Of a stretch of DNA of 64,000 bases, positions 8,935 to 22,412 are shown in pieces. Origin of the DNA: Gilliamella mensalis (GTDB lineage Bacteria > Pseudomonadota > Gammaproteobacteria > Enterobacterales > Orbaceae). How positions within the stretch are numbered: position 1 is the stretch's first letter; every line of letters starts with the position of its first letter. The stretch spans positions 62,001 through 126,000 of the forward strand of contig NZ_FMWR01000007.1 in assembly GCF_900103085.1 (NCBI RefSeq). The letters are read 5' to 3'. Made by a program: the position numbers and the translations under genes. The notes under the pieces are model-generated. The model was not told the DNA's origin. It did no database searches and worked only from the letters and a program-made list of their open reading frames with translations.

Positions 8935-10794
8935 ATGGTATTATTACAGATCAGTGAACCAGGGCAAACTCCACTACCACATCAGCGTCGTCTTGCGGTA
9001 GGGATTGATCTTGGTACAACAAATTCATTAGTAGCAACAGTTCGAAGCGGACAAGCAGAGGTATTGCCTGATTTAAAAGGTAATTCACTGTTACCATCTG
9101 TTGTACATTATGGTGTTGATCATGATGATAACCCTATTATCACGATCGGTAAAAATGCCAAAGACAACGCCGTTAATGATCCGCAAAATACAGTCAGCTC
9201 TATTAAGCGATTAATGGGGCGAAGTTTATCTGATATAGATTTATCGCATTTTCCTTATACTTTTTCACAAACTGAAAATGGTGTTCCTTTATTAAACTTG
9301 TCTAATGTTCAAGTCAATCCGATACAAGTTTCATCAGAAATTCTCACCGCTTTAGCTGAGCGGGCAAAAGAGAGTTTGCAAGGTGAAATTGATGGGGTAG
9401 TTATTACCGTGCCGGCCTATTTTGATGATGCACAACGGCAAGCAACAAAAGATGCTGCAAAATTAGCTGGCTTGCATGTACTGCGTTTACTCAATGAGCC
9501 TACAGCAGCTGCGATTGCCTATGGTTTAGATTCTGGAAAGGAAGGGGTTATCGCTGTTTATGATTTAGGTGGTGGTACTTTTGATATTTCTATTTTGCGG
9601 TTAAATAAAGGTGTTTTTGAAGTCCTAGCAACCAGTGGTGATTCTGCACTTGGTGGTGATGATTTTGATCGGTTACTGGCTGACTATATAAAGAAGGAAT
9701 TAGGATTAGTTAATAATATTGACCCTTATATTAATCAAAAAATCAGTAACCAAGCGACCGAAATAAAAATTTTACTGAGTCGTCAAGATTCGGCTGTATT
9801 GTCGATTGATAATCAGTCACTAACTATTACCCGCCAGCAATTTCAACAATTAATTGAGCCATTGGTTAAACGTACTTTAGCTGTTTGTCGCCGAGCGTTA
9901 AAAGATGCCGAGATTAGTGTAGATGAAGTGGTTGAAGTTGTTATGGTTGGTGGCTCTACTCGAGTGCCATTAGTAAGAGAATCAGTGGGACATTATTTCA
10001 AAACGAATCCGTTAACCTCTATTGATCCGGATAAAGTAGTTGCCATTGGTGCAGCTATTCAAGCTGATATTTTGGTTGGAAATAAGCCTGACTCAGAGAT
10101 GCTATTACTTGATGTGATCCCATTGTCGTTAGGCATTGAAATCATGGGGGAATTGGTTGAAAAAATCATTCCACGTAATAGCACGATCCCGTGTGCAAGG
10201 GCTCAAGAATTTACCACTTTTAAAGATGGTCAAACAGCAATGATGATTCATGTTTTACAAGGAGAACGTGATAGTGTCGCTGACTGTCGATCTTTGGCTC
10301 GTTTTATACTGCAAGGTATCCCTCCGATGCCGGCGGGTGGAGCGCACATTAGGGTGACTTTTCAAGTTGATGCCGATGGTTTATTAAATGTTACAGCAAT
10401 GGAAAAATCAACAGGTATTGAAGCGACTATCCAAGTAAAACCTTCATATGGATTAACTGATAATGAAATTGCTAATATGATTCAAGATTCAATCAGTTAT
10501 GCAGAGCAAGATAAACAGATTCGAATGCTTGCTGAACAAAAAGTTGAGGCAGCTAGAGTGCTTGAAAGCTTACAAAGCGCCTTAGATAAAGATGCTGACT
10601 TATTAAATGAAAATGAGCTTAGCCAAATTTTAACAGCTAAGCATCAATTACAAGTAGCAAGTGAATCAGATGATAGTTACGCAATTGAAAAACAAATTAA
10701 AATTGTTGATAACGTGACACAAGATTTTGCAGGCAAGCGAATGGATAGGTCAATACGTCATGCTTTAACTGGTCATAGAGTTGATGAGATTTAA
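8935..10794 (+). CDS. hscA: Fe-S protein assembly chaperone HscA (Hsc66)
   Basis: 619 residues, a specialised Hsp70. The ATPase signatures are [13 protein letters not shown] (from residue 23), [14 protein letters not shown] and [15 protein letters not shown]. The substrate-binding domain and the helical lid follow. HscA binds the LPPVK motif of IscU and drives cluster release with HscB. Length and operon position (between hscB and fdx) distinguish it from DnaK. Confidence 0.97.
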   Translation: MVLLQISEPGQTPLPHQRRLAVGIDLGTTNSLVATVRSGQAEVLPDLKGNSLLPSVVHYGVDHDDNPIITIGKNAKDNAVNDPQNTVSSIKRLMGRSLSDIDLSHFPYTFSQTENGVPLLNLSNVQVNPIQVSSEILTALAERAKESLQGEIDGVVITVPAYFDDAQRQATKDAAKLAGLHVLRLLNEPTAAAIAYGLDSGKEGVIAVYDLGGGTFDISILRLNKGVFEVLATSGDSALGGDDFDRLLADYIKKELGLVNNIDPYINQKISNQATEIKILLSRQDSAVLSIDNQSLTITRQQFQQLIEPLVKRTLAVCRRALKDAEISVDEVVEVVMVGGSTRVPLVRESVGHYFKTNPLTSIDPDKVVAIGAAIQADILVGNKPDSEMLLLDVIPLSLGIEIMGELVEKIIPRNSTIPCARAQEFTTFKDGQTAMMIHVLQGERDSVADCRSLARFILQGIPPMPAGGAHIRVTFQVDADGLLNVTAMEKSTGIEATIQVKPSYGLTDNEIANMIQDSISYAEQDKQIRMLAEQKVEAARVLESLQSALDKDADLLNENELSQILTAKHQLQVASESDDSYAIEKQIKIVDNVTQDFAGKRMDRSIRHALTGHRVDEI

Positions 10795-10808
10795 CTAACG
10801 AGATTATT

Positions 10809-11147
10809 ATGCCAAAAATTACTTTTTTACCGAATGCCGATCTTTGCCCAGATGGAAAAACTGTTGAGGCACAAGAAGGCGAATCTATCTTAGATGTGGC
10901 ATTGCGCAATGATATTGAAATTGAGCATGCATGCGAAATGTCATGTGCTTGTTCTACATGTCACTGCATTGTTCGCAAAGGGTTCGATTCTCTAGACGAA
11001 AGTGATGAGCAAGAAGATGACATGTTAGACAAAGCGTGGGGGGTTGAACCTCATAGCCGTTTAAGTTGTCAAGCTCGCGTCACAAATCAAGATCTAGTTG
11101 TCGAGATTCCAAGATATAGTCTTAATCACGCCAAAGAAGATCATTAA
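10809..11147 (+). CDS. fdx: [2Fe-2S] ferredoxin of the Isc system
   Basis: 112 residues. The four cluster ligands Cys42, Cys48, Cys51 and Cys87 are at the positions of E. coli Fdx (ACEMSCACSTCHC and RLSCQA). Cys46 and Cys53 are extra cysteines near the cluster. It supplies electrons for sulfur reduction during cluster assembly. It is the last gene of the operon here: the following 370 bases hold no iscX-like reading frame. Confidence 0.97.
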   Translation: MPKITFLPNADLCPDGKTVEAQEGESILDVALRNDIEIEHACEMSCACSTCHCIVRKGFDSLDESDEQEDDMLDKAWGVEPHSRLSCQARVTNQDLVVEIPRYSLNHAKEDH

Positions 11148-11294
11148 CTAGCCATCACAATGGCAAATGATTATCCATTATAGTTTGAGCTAAAAATAAT
11201 ATTCAATCTGGTTATTTGATTGAAATTTGATAATTATAAATCAGTAACCAGAAAAATATCCTTATCTTTAAACCCAAATATCTGTATTTATTTC
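11148..11294. other. Intergenic spacer between fdx and the S10 promoter
   Basis: No reading frame is supported here. The only structures seen are a 5-bp hairpin just after fdx (GCCAT/ATGGC) without a T run, and a wider inverted repeat with 8-bp arms TCTGGTTA (11207-11214) and TAACCAGA (11245-11252). A clear intrinsic terminator for the isc operon was not found. Confidence 0.5.
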
Positions 11295-11323
11295 TTGCTG
11301 TTAGTTAACTAACAGAGTATAAT
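11295..11323 (+). promoter_or_regulatory. Probable S10 operon promoter containing a perfect 18-bp palindrome
   Basis: TTGCTG (11295-11300) and TATAAT (11318-11323) are 17 bases apart, giving a likely start of transcription near 11330 and a leader of about 190 bases before rpsJ. The spacer holds the perfect palindrome CTGTTAGTTAACTAACAG (11298-11315), which overlaps the -35 and ends 2 bases before the -10. I know of no E. coli counterpart to this palindrome. Confidence 0.65.
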
Positions 11324-11403
11324 CAGCCCACTTTGTTTATTGCCTTTATATAAGCAAATGAGAAAAAGATATAATCGTTATATAAAAAATAACTAATTAT
11401 ATC

Positions 11404-11833
<430 letters not shown>

Positions 11834-11864
11834 TCCTAAGCTGAATGATTGAGAGGTCGAAACA

Positions 11865-12491
11865 ATGATTGGTTTAATCGGTCGTAAAGTAGGAATGACA
11901 CGTATCTTCACCGAAGAAGGTGTTTCTATTCCTGTCACCGTAGTAGAAGTTCAAAGCAACCGTGTTACTCAAGTTAAAACACTTGAGAATGATGGTTATC
12001 AAGCTATTCAGGTTACTACAGGCAGTAAAAAAGCAAGCCGCGTAAACAAACCTGAAGCAGGTCATTTCGCTAAGGCTGGCGTTGAAGCTGGTCGTGGTCT
12101 ATGGGAATTCCGTTTTGAAGAAGGCGAATTTACTGTAGGTCAAAGTATTAACGTTGATATTTTCACTGACGTTAAAAAAGTTGATGTTACTGGAACATCT
12201 AAAGGTAAAGGTTTTGCTGGCGTAACTAAGCGTTGGAATTTCCGTACTCAAGATGCAACTCATGGTAACTCTTTGGCACACCGTGGTCATGGCTCTATCG
12301 GTCAAAACCAAACTCCGGGTAAAGTGTTTAAAGGTCGTAAAATGGCAGGTCACTTAGGTAATGAACGTGTAACTGTTCAGAACTTAGATATTGTACGTGT
12401 TGATGCAGAACGTAATCTTTTATTAATTAAAGGTGCAGTTCCTGGCGCAATCAATAGTGACGTAATTGTTAAACCGGCAATCAAGGCTTAA
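11865..12491 (+). CDS. rplC: 50S ribosomal protein L3
   Basis: 208 residues (209 in E. coli), with the N-terminal [19 protein letters not shown] and the loop [21 protein letters not shown] that reaches toward the peptidyl-transferase centre. The conserved Gln in that loop is the usual methylation site of PrmB. Ribosome site GAGAGG lies just upstream; 31 bases separate it from rpsJ. Confidence 0.98.
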   Translation: MIGLIGRKVGMTRIFTEEGVSIPVTVVEVQSNRVTQVKTLENDGYQAIQVTTGSKKASRVNKPEAGHFAKAGVEAGRGLWEFRFEEGEFTVGQSINVDIFTDVKKVDVTGTSKGKGFAGVTKRWNFRTQDATHGNSLAHRGHGSIGQNQTPGKVFKGRKMAGHLGNERVTVQNLDIVRVDAERNLLLIKGAVPGAINSDVIVKPAIKA

Positions 12492-12507
12492 CGTCGAGGA
12501 GATAGAG

Positions 12508-13110
12508 ATGGAATTAGTAGTAAAAGACGCGCAAGCGCTTTCTGTTTCCGAAACTACCTTCGGACGTGAGTTTAATGAAGCGTTAGTTCATCAAGTAGTT
12601 GTTGCTTATGCATCTGCTGCTCGTCAAGGTTCTCGCGCACAAAAAACTCGTGCAGAAATCGCTGGTTCAGGCAAAAAACCATGGCGTCAAAAAGGCACAG
12701 GTCGTGCTCGTGCAGGTTCTGTTAAGAGCCCAATTTGGCGTAGTGGTGGTGTAACATTTGCAGCAAAACCACAAGATCATAGCCAAAAAGTTAACCGTAA
12801 AATGTATCGTGGTGCATTAAAGAGTATTTTCTCTGAATTAGTGCGTCAAGAACGTTTAGTTGTGGTTGAAACATTTACTGTTGAAGCACCTAAGACTAAA
12901 TTATTAACTCAGAAATTAAATGATATGAACCTGAATGATGTTCTTATTATCGCATCTGAAGTTGATGAAAATCTTTTCTTAGCAGCACGTAACTTGCATA
13001 AAGTTGATGTGCGTGATGTGGCAGGTATTGATCCAGTTAGTTTGATTGCATTTGACAAAGTGGTTATCACTGTTGATGCCGTTAAACAAGTAGAGGAGAT
13101 GTTAGCATGA
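12508..13110 (+). CDS. rplD: 50S ribosomal protein L4
   Basis: 200 residues from the ATG at 12508 (201 in E. coli), the first start with a proper ribosome site (GAGGAG). The open frame extends into rplC without support. The basic loop [20 protein letters not shown] lines the exit tunnel. In E. coli L4 is also the repressor of its own S10 operon. The end overlaps rplW by 4 bases (ATGA). Confidence 0.97.
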   Translation: MELVVKDAQALSVSETTFGREFNEALVHQVVVAYASAARQGSRAQKTRAEIAGSGKKPWRQKGTGRARAGSVKSPIWRSGGVTFAAKPQDHSQKVNRKMYRGALKSIFSELVRQERLVVVETFTVEAPKTKLLTQKLNDMNLNDVLIIASEVDENLFLAARNLHKVDVRDVAGIDPVSLIAFDKVVITVDAVKQVEEMLA

Positions 13111-13409
13111 TTCGTGAAGAGCGTCTGCTTAAAGTCCTGCGAGCACCACATGTTTCTGAAAAAGCATCTATTTCAATGGAAAAAACAAATACATTAGTAT
13201 TGAAAGTTGCTAAAGATGCTACTAAGAGAGAGATTAAAGCCGCAGTTGAACAACTATTTGAAGTTAAAGTAGATGACGTTAATACTCTTGTTGTTAAAGG
13301 CAAAGTTAAACGTCGTGGTCAACAAATCGGTCGCCGTAGCGACTGGAAAAAAGCTTACGTTACTTTAGCAGAAGGTCAAAATTTAGACCTTGCTGGCGTC
13401 GCTGAGTAA
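13107..13409 (+). CDS. rplW: 50S ribosomal protein L23
   Basis: 100 residues, the E. coli length. It lies at the exit of the polypeptide tunnel, where trigger factor and SRP dock. Conserved blocks are [16 protein letters not shown] and [15 protein letters not shown]. Its start overlaps the rplD stop by 4 bases, so translation is probably coupled. Confidence 0.98.
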   Translation: MIREERLLKVLRAPHVSEKASISMEKTNTLVLKVAKDATKREIKAAVEQLFEVKVDDVNTLVVKGKVKRRGQQIGRRSDWKKAYVTLAEGQNLDLAGVAE

Positions 13410-14252
<843 letters not shown>

Positions 14253-14256
14253 TTAA

Positions 14257-14550
<294 letters not shown>

Positions 14551-14554
14551 GTAG

Positions 14555-14896
<342 letters not shown>

Positions 14897-14910
14897 GCTG
14901 GAGAATAGCA

Positions 14911-15648
14911 ATGGGTCAAAAAGTAAATCCAAATGGTATCCGTTTAGGCATTGTCAAGCCTTGGACATCTACATGGTATTCGGGTACAAAGACATTCGCT
15001 GATAATTTAGAAAGTGATTTTAGAGTACGTCAATTCTTGAACAAAGAATTAGCGCAAGCGTCAATCTCTAAGATTGTGATCGACCGTTCAGCAGAAACTA
15101 ACGTTCGTATTACTATTCACACTGCTCGTCCAGGTATTGTGATTGGTAAAAAAGGCGAGGACGTTGAAAAATTACGTAATGCCGTAGCTTCTATTGTCAA
15201 TAAATATAAAGACAAAAGAGAAAAACGTGATGTTGCAGTACAAATTAATATTGCTGAAGTTCGTAAACCAGAACTTGATGCTAAATTAGTGGCTGATAGC
15301 ATTACTTCTCAGTTAGAACGCCGTGTTATGTTCCGTCGTGCTATGAAACGTGCGGTTCAAAATGCAATGAAGGCGGGTGCTAAAGGTATCAAAGTTGAAG
15401 TAAGTGGTCGTTTAGGCGGCGCTGAAATTGCTCGTAGTGAATGGTATCGTGAAGGTCGTGTACCTTTACATACATTACGAGCGGACATCGACTATGGTTT
15501 GTCTGAAGCACTAACTACCTATGGTATTATTGGTGTTAAAGTGTGGATCTTCAAAGGTGAGATCCTTGGTGGTATGGCTGCCGTTGAACAAGCAGAAAAA
15601 CAACCTGCTGCTCAACCGAAAAAGCAGCGAAAAGGCCGAAAACAATAA
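14911..15648 (+). CDS. rpsC: 30S ribosomal protein S3 with an insertion in the KH domain
   Basis: 245 residues from the ATG at 14911 ([15 protein letters not shown]), against 233 in E. coli; the open frame continues upstream into rplV without support. The N-terminal KH type 2 domain has the RNA-binding loop [12 protein letters not shown]. Directly after it, where E. coli reads KVVADIAGVPAQIN, this protein reads [18 protein letters not shown] before VAVQIN, a net insertion of about ten charged residues (about 97-107). The rest, including the helicase-related basic C-terminal domain ([20 protein letters not shown]), is conserved. Ribosome site CTGGAG. Confidence 0.97.
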   Translation: MGQKVNPNGIRLGIVKPWTSTWYSGTKTFADNLESDFRVRQFLNKELAQASISKIVIDRSAETNVRITIHTARPGIVIGKKGEDVEKLRNAVASIVNKYKDKREKRDVAVQINIAEVRKPELDAKLVADSITSQLERRVMFRRAMKRAVQNAMKAGAKGIKVEVSGRLGGAEIARSEWYREGRVPLHTLRADIDYGLSEALTTYGIIGVKVWIFKGEILGGMAAVEQAEKQPAAQPKKQRKGRKQ

Positions 15649-16071
<423 letters not shown>

Positions 16072-16263
16072 ATGAAAGCAAAAGAGCTACGCGAAAAAAG
16101 CGTTGAAGAGTTAAATACTGAACTTCTTAATTTATTACGTGAGCAATTTAACTTACGTATGCAATTAGCTGGAGGTCAGTTAACACAGACTCATATGTTA
16201 AAACAAGTGCGTCGTAATATTGCACGTGTTAAAACATTATTAACTGAGAAGGCGGGTGCGTAA
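16072..16263 (+). CDS. rpmC: 50S ribosomal protein L29
   Basis: 63 residues, the E. coli length: [19 protein letters not shown] and a C-terminal [15 protein letters not shown]. It sits near the exit tunnel and contacts L23. It directly abuts rplP and is one base from rpsQ, so translation is coupled along the three genes. Confidence 0.98.
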   Translation: MKAKELREKSVEELNTELLNLLREQFNLRMQLAGGQLTQTHMLKQVRRNIARVKTLLTEKAGA

Positions 16264-16264
16264 T

Positions 16265-16525
16265 ATGACTACTGAAGTAAAAATTCGTACTCAGCAAGGT
16301 CGTGTTATTAGCGACAAAATGGATAAATCTATTACTGTAGCTATTGAACGTAAAGTGAAGCATCCGTTATATGGTAAGTTCATTAAACGTACGACTAAAT
16401 TGCATGTACATGATGAAAACAACGAGTGTGGTATTGGTGATACTGTAGAAATTAAAGAGTGTCGTCCATTATCAAAAACCAAATCTTGGACTCTTGTTCG
16501 AATCGTTGAAAAAGCAGTTATCTAA
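16265..16525 (+). CDS. rpsQ: 30S ribosomal protein S17
   Basis: 86 residues from the ATG at 16265. An in-frame GTG at 16256 lies inside rpmC and gives a non-family N-terminus. An OB-fold 16S rRNA-binding protein; [19 protein letters not shown] and [19 protein letters not shown] are conserved. Last gene of the S10 operon, followed by a terminator. Confidence 0.97.
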   Translation: MTTEVKIRTQQGRVISDKMDKSITVAIERKVKHPLYGKFIKRTTKLHVHDENNECGIGDTVEIKECRPLSKTKSWTLVRIVEKAVI

Positions 16526-16555
16526 TCTTTTTTGATTAAAAACTGTACATAATAT

Positions 16556-16585
16556 AATAAACGGCTCAGCGGCCGTTTATTTTAT
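16556..16585 (+). terminator. Terminator between the S10 and spc operons
   Basis: AAACGGC (16559-16565) and GCCGTTT (16572-16578) pair around TCAGCG and are followed by ATTTTA. It lies 30 bases after rpsQ and just before the spc promoter. Confidence 0.75.
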
Positions 16586-16587
16586 GC

Positions 16588-17092
<505 letters not shown>

Positions 17093-17102
17093 GGAGCGGG
17101 TA

Positions 17103-17417
17103 ATGGCAGCGAAAATCCGTCGAGAAGATGAAGTTATCGTGTTAACCGGTAAAGATAAAGGTAAACGCGGTAAAGTAAAAAGCGTTTTGTCTACAGGCAA
17201 AGTGATTATTGAAGGTATTAATTTGGTGAAAAAACATCAAAAACCAGTACCAGCATTAAATCAAGAAGGTGGAATTGTTGAAAAAGAAGCAGCTATCAAT
17301 GTTTCTAATGTGGCAATTTTCAACCCAGCTACAGGCAAAGCAGATCGTGTAGGCTTTCGTATTGAAGACGGTAAAAAAGTCCGTTTTTATAAGTCTACTA
17401 ATGAATTAATCAATTAA
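17103..17417 (+). CDS. rplX: 50S ribosomal protein L24
   Basis: 104 residues, the E. coli length. The KOW motif is near the N-terminus ([20 protein letters not shown]). It is one of the assembly-initiating proteins of the 50S subunit. Eighteen bases precede the next start. Confidence 0.98.
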   Translation: MAAKIRREDEVIVLTGKDKGKRGKVKSVLSTGKVIIEGINLVKKHQKPVPALNQEGGIVEKEAAINVSNVAIFNPATGKADRVGFRIEDGKKVRFYKSTNELIN

Positions 17418-17434
17418 GTAATTTGGAGTGTACG

Positions 17435-17974
17435 ATGGCGAAACTGCATGATTACTACAAAGCACAGGTAGTAAATAAACTGCAAGAACAGTTTGGCTAC
17501 AAATCTGTCATGCAAGTCCCTCGGATCGAAAAGATCACCTTGAATATGGGTGTGGGTGAAGCAATTACTGATAAGAAATTATTAGATAATGCGGTTGCAG
17601 ATTTAGCTGCAATCAGTGGTCAAAAACCACTTGTCACAAAAGCACGCAAATCAGTTGCTGGTTTTAAAATCCGTCAAGGGTATCCTATTGGTTGTAAAGT
17701 CACTTTACGTGGCGAACGTATGTGGGAATTTTTTGAACGTCTAGTTTATATTGCTCTTCCTCGTACTCGAGATTTTCGTGGTTTAAGCGCAAAATCGTTC
17801 GATGGTCGTGGTAACTATAGCATGGGTGTTCGTGAGCAAATCGTTTTCCCTGAAATCGATTATGACAAAGTTGATCGTGTTCGTGGTTTAGATATTACTA
17901 TTACTACTACTGCACAATCAGATGAAGAAGGCCGAGCTTTATTATCTGCCTTTAACTTCCCATTTCGTAAGTAA
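17435..17974 (+). CDS. rplE: 50S ribosomal protein L5
   Basis: 179 residues from the ATG at 17435 ([13 protein letters not shown]), identical in length to E. coli L5; an in-frame TTG four codons upstream is inside the spacer. Ribosome site TTGGAG. L5 binds 5S rRNA. In E. coli the S8 repressor binds the start of rplE mRNA; I did not see enough to claim the same fold here. Confidence 0.98.
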   Translation: MAKLHDYYKAQVVNKLQEQFGYKSVMQVPRIEKITLNMGVGEAITDKKLLDNAVADLAAISGQKPLVTKARKSVAGFKIRQGYPIGCKVTLRGERMWEFFERLVYIALPRTRDFRGLSAKSFDGRGNYSMGVREQIVFPEIDYDKVDRVRGLDITITTTAQSDEEGRALLSAFNFPFRK

Positions 17975-17985
17975 GGTAGGGCATA

Positions 17986-18291
17986 ATGGCTAAACAATCA
18001 ATGATTGAACGCGATAAAAAGCGCGTAAAGCTAGCAGAAAAATATTTTGCAAAGCGTCAAGAATTAAAAGCGATTATCTCTGATCTTAATGCATCAGATG
18101 AAGATCGTTGGAATGCAGTGCTTAAATTGCAAACGCTTCCTCGTGATTCTAGTCCATCACGTCAACGTCGTCGTTGTCGTCAAACTGGTCGTCCTCATGG
18201 CGTCCTTCGTAAGTTTGGTTTAAGCCGTATTAAGGTTCGTGAGTCAGCCATGCGTGGTGAGATTCCTGGTCTTAAAAAGGCAAGTTGGTAA
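17986..18291 (+). CDS. rpsN: 30S ribosomal protein S14
   Basis: 101 residues, the long zinc-free form. The C-terminal block ([20 protein letters not shown], then [10 protein letters not shown]) lacks the paired CxxC zinc knuckles of the short form. It lies between rplE and rpsH, as in E. coli. Confidence 0.98.
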   Translation: MAKQSMIERDKKRVKLAEKYFAKRQELKAIISDLNASDEDRWNAVLKLQTLPRDSSPSRQRRRCRQTGRPHGVLRKFGLSRIKVRESAMRGEIPGLKKASW

Positions 18292-18308
18292 TCAGGGGAG
18301 TGTTATAG

Positions 18309-18701
<393 letters not shown>

Positions 18702-18712
18702 GGGAGAAAAAA

Positions 18713-19246
18713 ATGTCTCGTGTTGCAAAAGCACCTGTCGTTGTTCCTGCTGGCGTAGAGGTAAAACTCGATGGTCAGGTAATTACGATTAAAGGTAAAA
18801 ATGGCGAGTTAACTCGCACTATAAATAATGCTGTTGTGATTAATCAAGAAGAGGGTCAAATTAAATTTGCTCCTCGTGATGGTTTTTCAGATGCTTGGGC
18901 TCAAGCTGGTACTGCTCGTGCATTGATTAATGCAATGGTCATTGGTGTTACTGAAGGTTTTGTTAAAAAACTTCAGCTAGTCGGTGTCGGTTATCGTGCA
19001 CAAGTTAAAGGTAATGCAATTGGTTTATCTCTTGGATATTCACATCCAATTGAACATCAATTACCTGCAGGTGTAACAGCTGAATGTCCTTCTCAAACTG
19101 AAATCGTACTAAAAAGTGCTGATAAACAGTTAATTGGACAAGTAGCTGCTGATATCCGTGCTTATCGTCGTCCTGAGCCTTATAAAGGTAAAGGTGTTCG
19201 TTACGCAGATGAAGTTGTGCGTACTAAAGAAGCTAAGAAAAAGTAA
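18713..19246 (+). CDS. rplF: 50S ribosomal protein L6
   Basis: 177 residues, the E. coli length, with two related domains. The C-terminal signature [15 protein letters not shown] is present. L6 lies near the sarcin-ricin loop where elongation factors bind. Spacing to rplR is 9 bases. Confidence 0.98.
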   Translation: MSRVAKAPVVVPAGVEVKLDGQVITIKGKNGELTRTINNAVVINQEEGQIKFAPRDGFSDAWAQAGTARALINAMVIGVTEGFVKKLQLVGVGYRAQVKGNAIGLSLGYSHPIEHQLPAGVTAECPSQTEIVLKSADKQLIGQVAADIRAYRRPEPYKGKGVRYADEVVRTKEAKKK

Positions 19247-19255
19247 GGTAACACT

Positions 19256-19609
19256 ATGGATAAGAAATCAGCTCGTATCCGTCGTGCAACAAAAGCGCGT
19301 CGCAAGATGCATGAACTACTTGCAACTCGCTTGGTGGTTCATCGCACTCCGCGACATATTTATGCGCAGATTATCGCACCAAACGGATCAGAAGTGCTGG
19401 CAGCTGCTTCTACATTAGAAAAAGCTATCAGTGAAAGTTTAAAATACACTGGAAACAAAGATGCAGCTGCAGCGGTTGGTAAAGCAATTGCTGAACGTGC
19501 GTTAGCGAAAGATATCAAAGAAGTTTCATTTGATCGTTCAGGTTTCCAATATCATGGTCGAGTTCAGGCGCTAGCAGATGCTGCTCGCGAAGCTGGCCTA
19601 CAGTTCTAA
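19256..19609 (+). CDS. rplR: 50S ribosomal protein L18
   Basis: 117 residues, the E. coli length. Binds 5S rRNA together with L5 and L25. Basic N-terminus ([18 protein letters not shown]) and C-terminal [20 protein letters not shown] are conserved. Confidence 0.98.
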   Translation: MDKKSARIRRATKARRKMHELLATRLVVHRTPRHIYAQIIAPNGSEVLAAASTLEKAISESLKYTGNKDAAAAVGKAIAERALAKDIKEVSFDRSGFQYHGRVQALADAAREAGLQF

Positions 19610-19614
19610 GGTAG

Positions 19615-20124
<510 letters not shown>

Positions 20125-20130
20125 TTAGCC

Positions 20131-20310
20131 ATGGCAAAAACAATTAAAATTACACAAACCCGTAGTTCTATTGGTCGTCTACCGAAGCACAAAGCGACGT
20201 TAGTTGGTCTAGGATTACGTCGTATTGGTCATACTGTTGAACGTGAAGATACACCTGCTATTCGCGGTATGGTAAACCAAGTTTATTACATGGTTAAAGT
20301 TGAGGAGTAA
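20131..20310 (+). CDS. rpmD: 50S ribosomal protein L30
   Basis: 59 residues, the E. coli length. Translation starts [20 protein letters not shown] and ends [12 protein letters not shown]. It is short but in the conserved place between rpsE and rplO, 6 bases after rpsE and 5 bases before rplO. Confidence 0.97.
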   Translation: MAKTIKITQTRSSIGRLPKHKATLVGLGLRRIGHTVEREDTPAIRGMVNQVYYMVKVEE

Positions 20311-20315
20311 TAGTA

Positions 20316-20750
20316 ATGCGTTTAAATACTTTATCTCCTGCTGAAGGTTCAAAGCATGCACCAAAACGTCTAGGCCGAGGAATCGGTTCTGGGCTAGGTA
20401 AAACCGGTACTCGTGGTGTTAAAGGTCAAAAATCTCGTTCAGGTGGTGGCGTTCGTCGCGGCTTTGAAGGTGGTCAAATGCCTTTATATCGTCGTTTACC
20501 AAAATTTGGTTTTACCTCACGTAAAGCTCAAGTTACAGCTCAGGTTCGCCTTTCAGATTTAATGAAAGTGGAAGGTGATATTGTTGACTTGAATAGCTTG
20601 AAAGTTGCAAATGTGATTAATTCACATATCGAATATGCAAAAATCATGTTATCTGGTGAAGTAACTAAACCAGTAACGGTTCGTGGTATTCGAGTAACGA
20701 AAGGTGCCAAAGTTGCAATTGAAGCTGCTGGCGGAAAAATTGAGGAATAA
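20316..20750 (+). CDS. rplO: 50S ribosomal protein L15
   Basis: 144 residues, the E. coli length. The glycine- and arginine-rich N-terminal tail ([20 protein letters not shown]) penetrates 23S rRNA. A late-assembly hub protein of the 50S subunit. GAGGAG ribosome site; secY follows after 8 bases. Confidence 0.98.
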   Translation: MRLNTLSPAEGSKHAPKRLGRGIGSGLGKTGTRGVKGQKSRSGGGVRRGFEGGQMPLYRRLPKFGFTSRKAQVTAQVRLSDLMKVEGDIVDLNSLKVANVINSHIEYAKIMLSGEVTKPVTVRGIRVTKGAKVAIEAAGGKIEE

Positions 20751-20758
20751 TTAGAAAG

Positions 20759-22099
20759 ATGGCAAAGCAACCAGGATTAGATTTTCAAAGTGCACGAGGT
20801 GGTAGTGGTGAACTCAAAAGGCGTTTGATGTTTGTGCTTTTAGCGCTTATTGTTTTTCGTCTTGGTTCTTACATTCCTGTTCCTGGTATTGATACTAAAG
20901 CGTTATCGGACTTACTAACACAAGCATCTTCAAATGGTATTGTGGGTATGTTCAATATGTTCTCTGGTGGTGCTTTAAGCCGTGCTTCAATTTTTGCTTT
21001 AGGGATAATGCCGTATATTTCTGCATCAATTATTGTGCAGTTATTAACGGCAATTAGCCCTAAACTTGCAGAATTGAAGAAAGAAGGTGAATCCGGTCGT
21101 AAAAAAATTAGTCAGTACACTCGTTATGGCACATTAGCTTTAGCAATAGTACAGGCTATAGGTATAGCAACCGGTTTACCTAACATTCCTGGTTATGGTC
21201 ATGTTGTGATTAATCCAGGATTTTCTTTCTATTTTATCGCATCGGTTAGCTTAGTTACTGGCACTATGTTTCTTATGTGGTTGGGGGAGCAGATCACTGA
21301 GCGAGGTGTAGGTAATGGTATTTCTATCATTATCTTTGCGGGTATCGTGGCGAGTCTTCCACATGCTATTTATGAAACAATTGAACAAGCTCGTTCTGGT
21401 TCATTGCATCCGATTTTATTATTAGTTGTTGCTGCATTAGTTATTGGTGTTACTTATTTTGTTGTGTTTGTTGAGCGTGGTCAACGAAGAATTGTTGTTA
21501 ATTATGCGCAACGCCAGCAAGGTCGCCGTGTTTATGCTGCGCAAAGTACACATTTACCATTAAAGATTAATATGGCAGGCGTTATTCCGGCAATATTTGC
21601 CTCGACAATTGCTATGTTACCGTCAATGATGGCTTCTTGGTTCCAAGGAGATGGTGAAGGATGGAGATATTTTATTGTGCTTATCGGTCAATATTTTTCT
21701 CATGATCAACCTTTATACATAATCTTTTTTGCGGCAGCGATTATTTTCTTTTGTTTCTTCTATACAGCATTGGTTTTCAATCCTAGAGAAACAGCAGATC
21801 AGCTTAAAAAATCTGGTGCATTTATTCCAGGTATTCGTCCAGGTGAACAAACATCTAAGTATATTGACAAAGTAATGACTCGTTTAACGCTAATTGGCGC
21901 AATCTACATTACTTTTGTATGTTTGGTTCCAATGTTTATGACAAGTGCGATGAAAGTTCCTGTTCAGTTTGGCGGGACATCTTTATTAATTGTCGTTGTT
22001 GTAATCATGGATTTTATGGCACAAGTACAGACTTTAATGATGCCAAATCGTTATGAGTCAGTGTTAAAGAAAGCGAACCTTAAAGGCTACGGCCGATAA
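20759..22099 (+). CDS. secY: Protein translocase subunit SecY
   Basis: 446 residues (443 in E. coli), with ten predicted membrane helices. It starts [15 protein letters not shown] and the first helix begins near residue 22. The plug region ([23 protein letters not shown]) and the cytoplasmic loop [19 protein letters not shown] that contacts ribosome and SecA are conserved. It is the pore of the SecYEG channel in the inner membrane. Encoded within the spc operon between rplO and rpmJ, as usual. Confidence 0.98.
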   Translation: MAKQPGLDFQSARGGSGELKRRLMFVLLALIVFRLGSYIPVPGIDTKALSDLLTQASSNGIVGMFNMFSGGALSRASIFALGIMPYISASIIVQLLTAISPKLAELKKEGESGRKKISQYTRYGTLALAIVQAIGIATGLPNIPGYGHVVINPGFSFYFIASVSLVTGTMFLMWLGEQITERGVGNGISIIIFAGIVASLPHAIYETIEQARSGSLHPILLLVVAALVIGVTYFVVFVERGQRRIVVNYAQRQQGRRVYAAQSTHLPLKINMAGVIPAIFASTIAMLPSMMASWFQGDGEGWRYFIVLIGQYFSHDQPLYIIFFAAAIIFFCFFYTALVFNPRETADQLKKSGAFIPGIRPGEQTSKYIDKVMTRLTLIGAIYITFVCLVPMFMTSAMKVPVQFGGTSLLIVVVVIMDFMAQVQTLMMPNRYESVLKKANLKGYGR

Positions 22100-22125
22100 G
22101 TTAGCCAGAAGTTACGGAGAGAAAA

Positions 22126-22239
22126 ATGAAAGTTCGTGCTTCAGTCAAGAAATTATGCAGAAATTGTAAAATCATTAAACGTAATGGCATTGTTCGTGTT
22201 ATTTGCGTTGAAGGTAAGCACAAACAACGTCAAGGTTAA
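22126..22239 (+). CDS. rpmJ: 50S ribosomal protein L36
   Basis: 37 residues: [20 protein letters not shown] and onward to KHKQRQG. The zinc ligands Cys11, Cys14, Cys27 and His32 are all present, so this is the zinc-containing form. GGAGAG ribosome site. It closes the spc operon, 26 bases after secY. Confidence 0.97.
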   Translation: MKVRASVKKLCRNCKIIKRNGIVRVICVEGKHKQRQG

Positions 22240-22295
22240 TTTATTTAACCCAAAAGTTGAGCTTCTGCATATTTTACTTGCCAAAGTATAGTAAA

Positions 22296-22314
22296 GCTGG
22301 CTAGAATAGCCAGC
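22296..22314 (+). other. Short perfect hairpin between rpmJ and the alpha operon leader
   Basis: GCTGGCTA and TAGCCAGC form a perfect 8-bp stem around GAA. The bases after it (CTACATTTAG) are not a strong T run, so it may be a weak terminator, a processing site or the first element of the alpha operon leader. Confidence 0.5.
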
Positions 22315-22324
22315 CTACATTTAG

Positions 22325-22412
22325 TTGTGAATTCACTGTTTGAGTATCCTGAAAACGGGCTTTTCAGTATGGTGAATTCATTAGATTATTAATAATAAAG
22401 GAGTGCATAGTG
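22325..22412 (+). promoter_or_regulatory. Alpha operon leader (S4-binding translational control element)
   Basis: The bases before rpsM keep the E. coli alpha leader almost letter for letter, including GAATTCACTGTTTGAGTATC, then CTGAAAACGGGCTTTTCAG, and AGGAGTGCATAGTGGCC at the start codon. In E. coli this region folds into a nested pseudoknot; ribosomal protein S4 binds it and traps the ribosome. Conservation of both the leader and the GTG start strongly suggests the same feedback control here. Confidence 0.88.

Noticed and set aside
22296-22314. Hairpin after rpmJ as the definite terminator of the spc operon
   Set aside because: No T run follows and the alpha genes are normally co-transcribed to a degree with spc, so I list it only as a hairpin.
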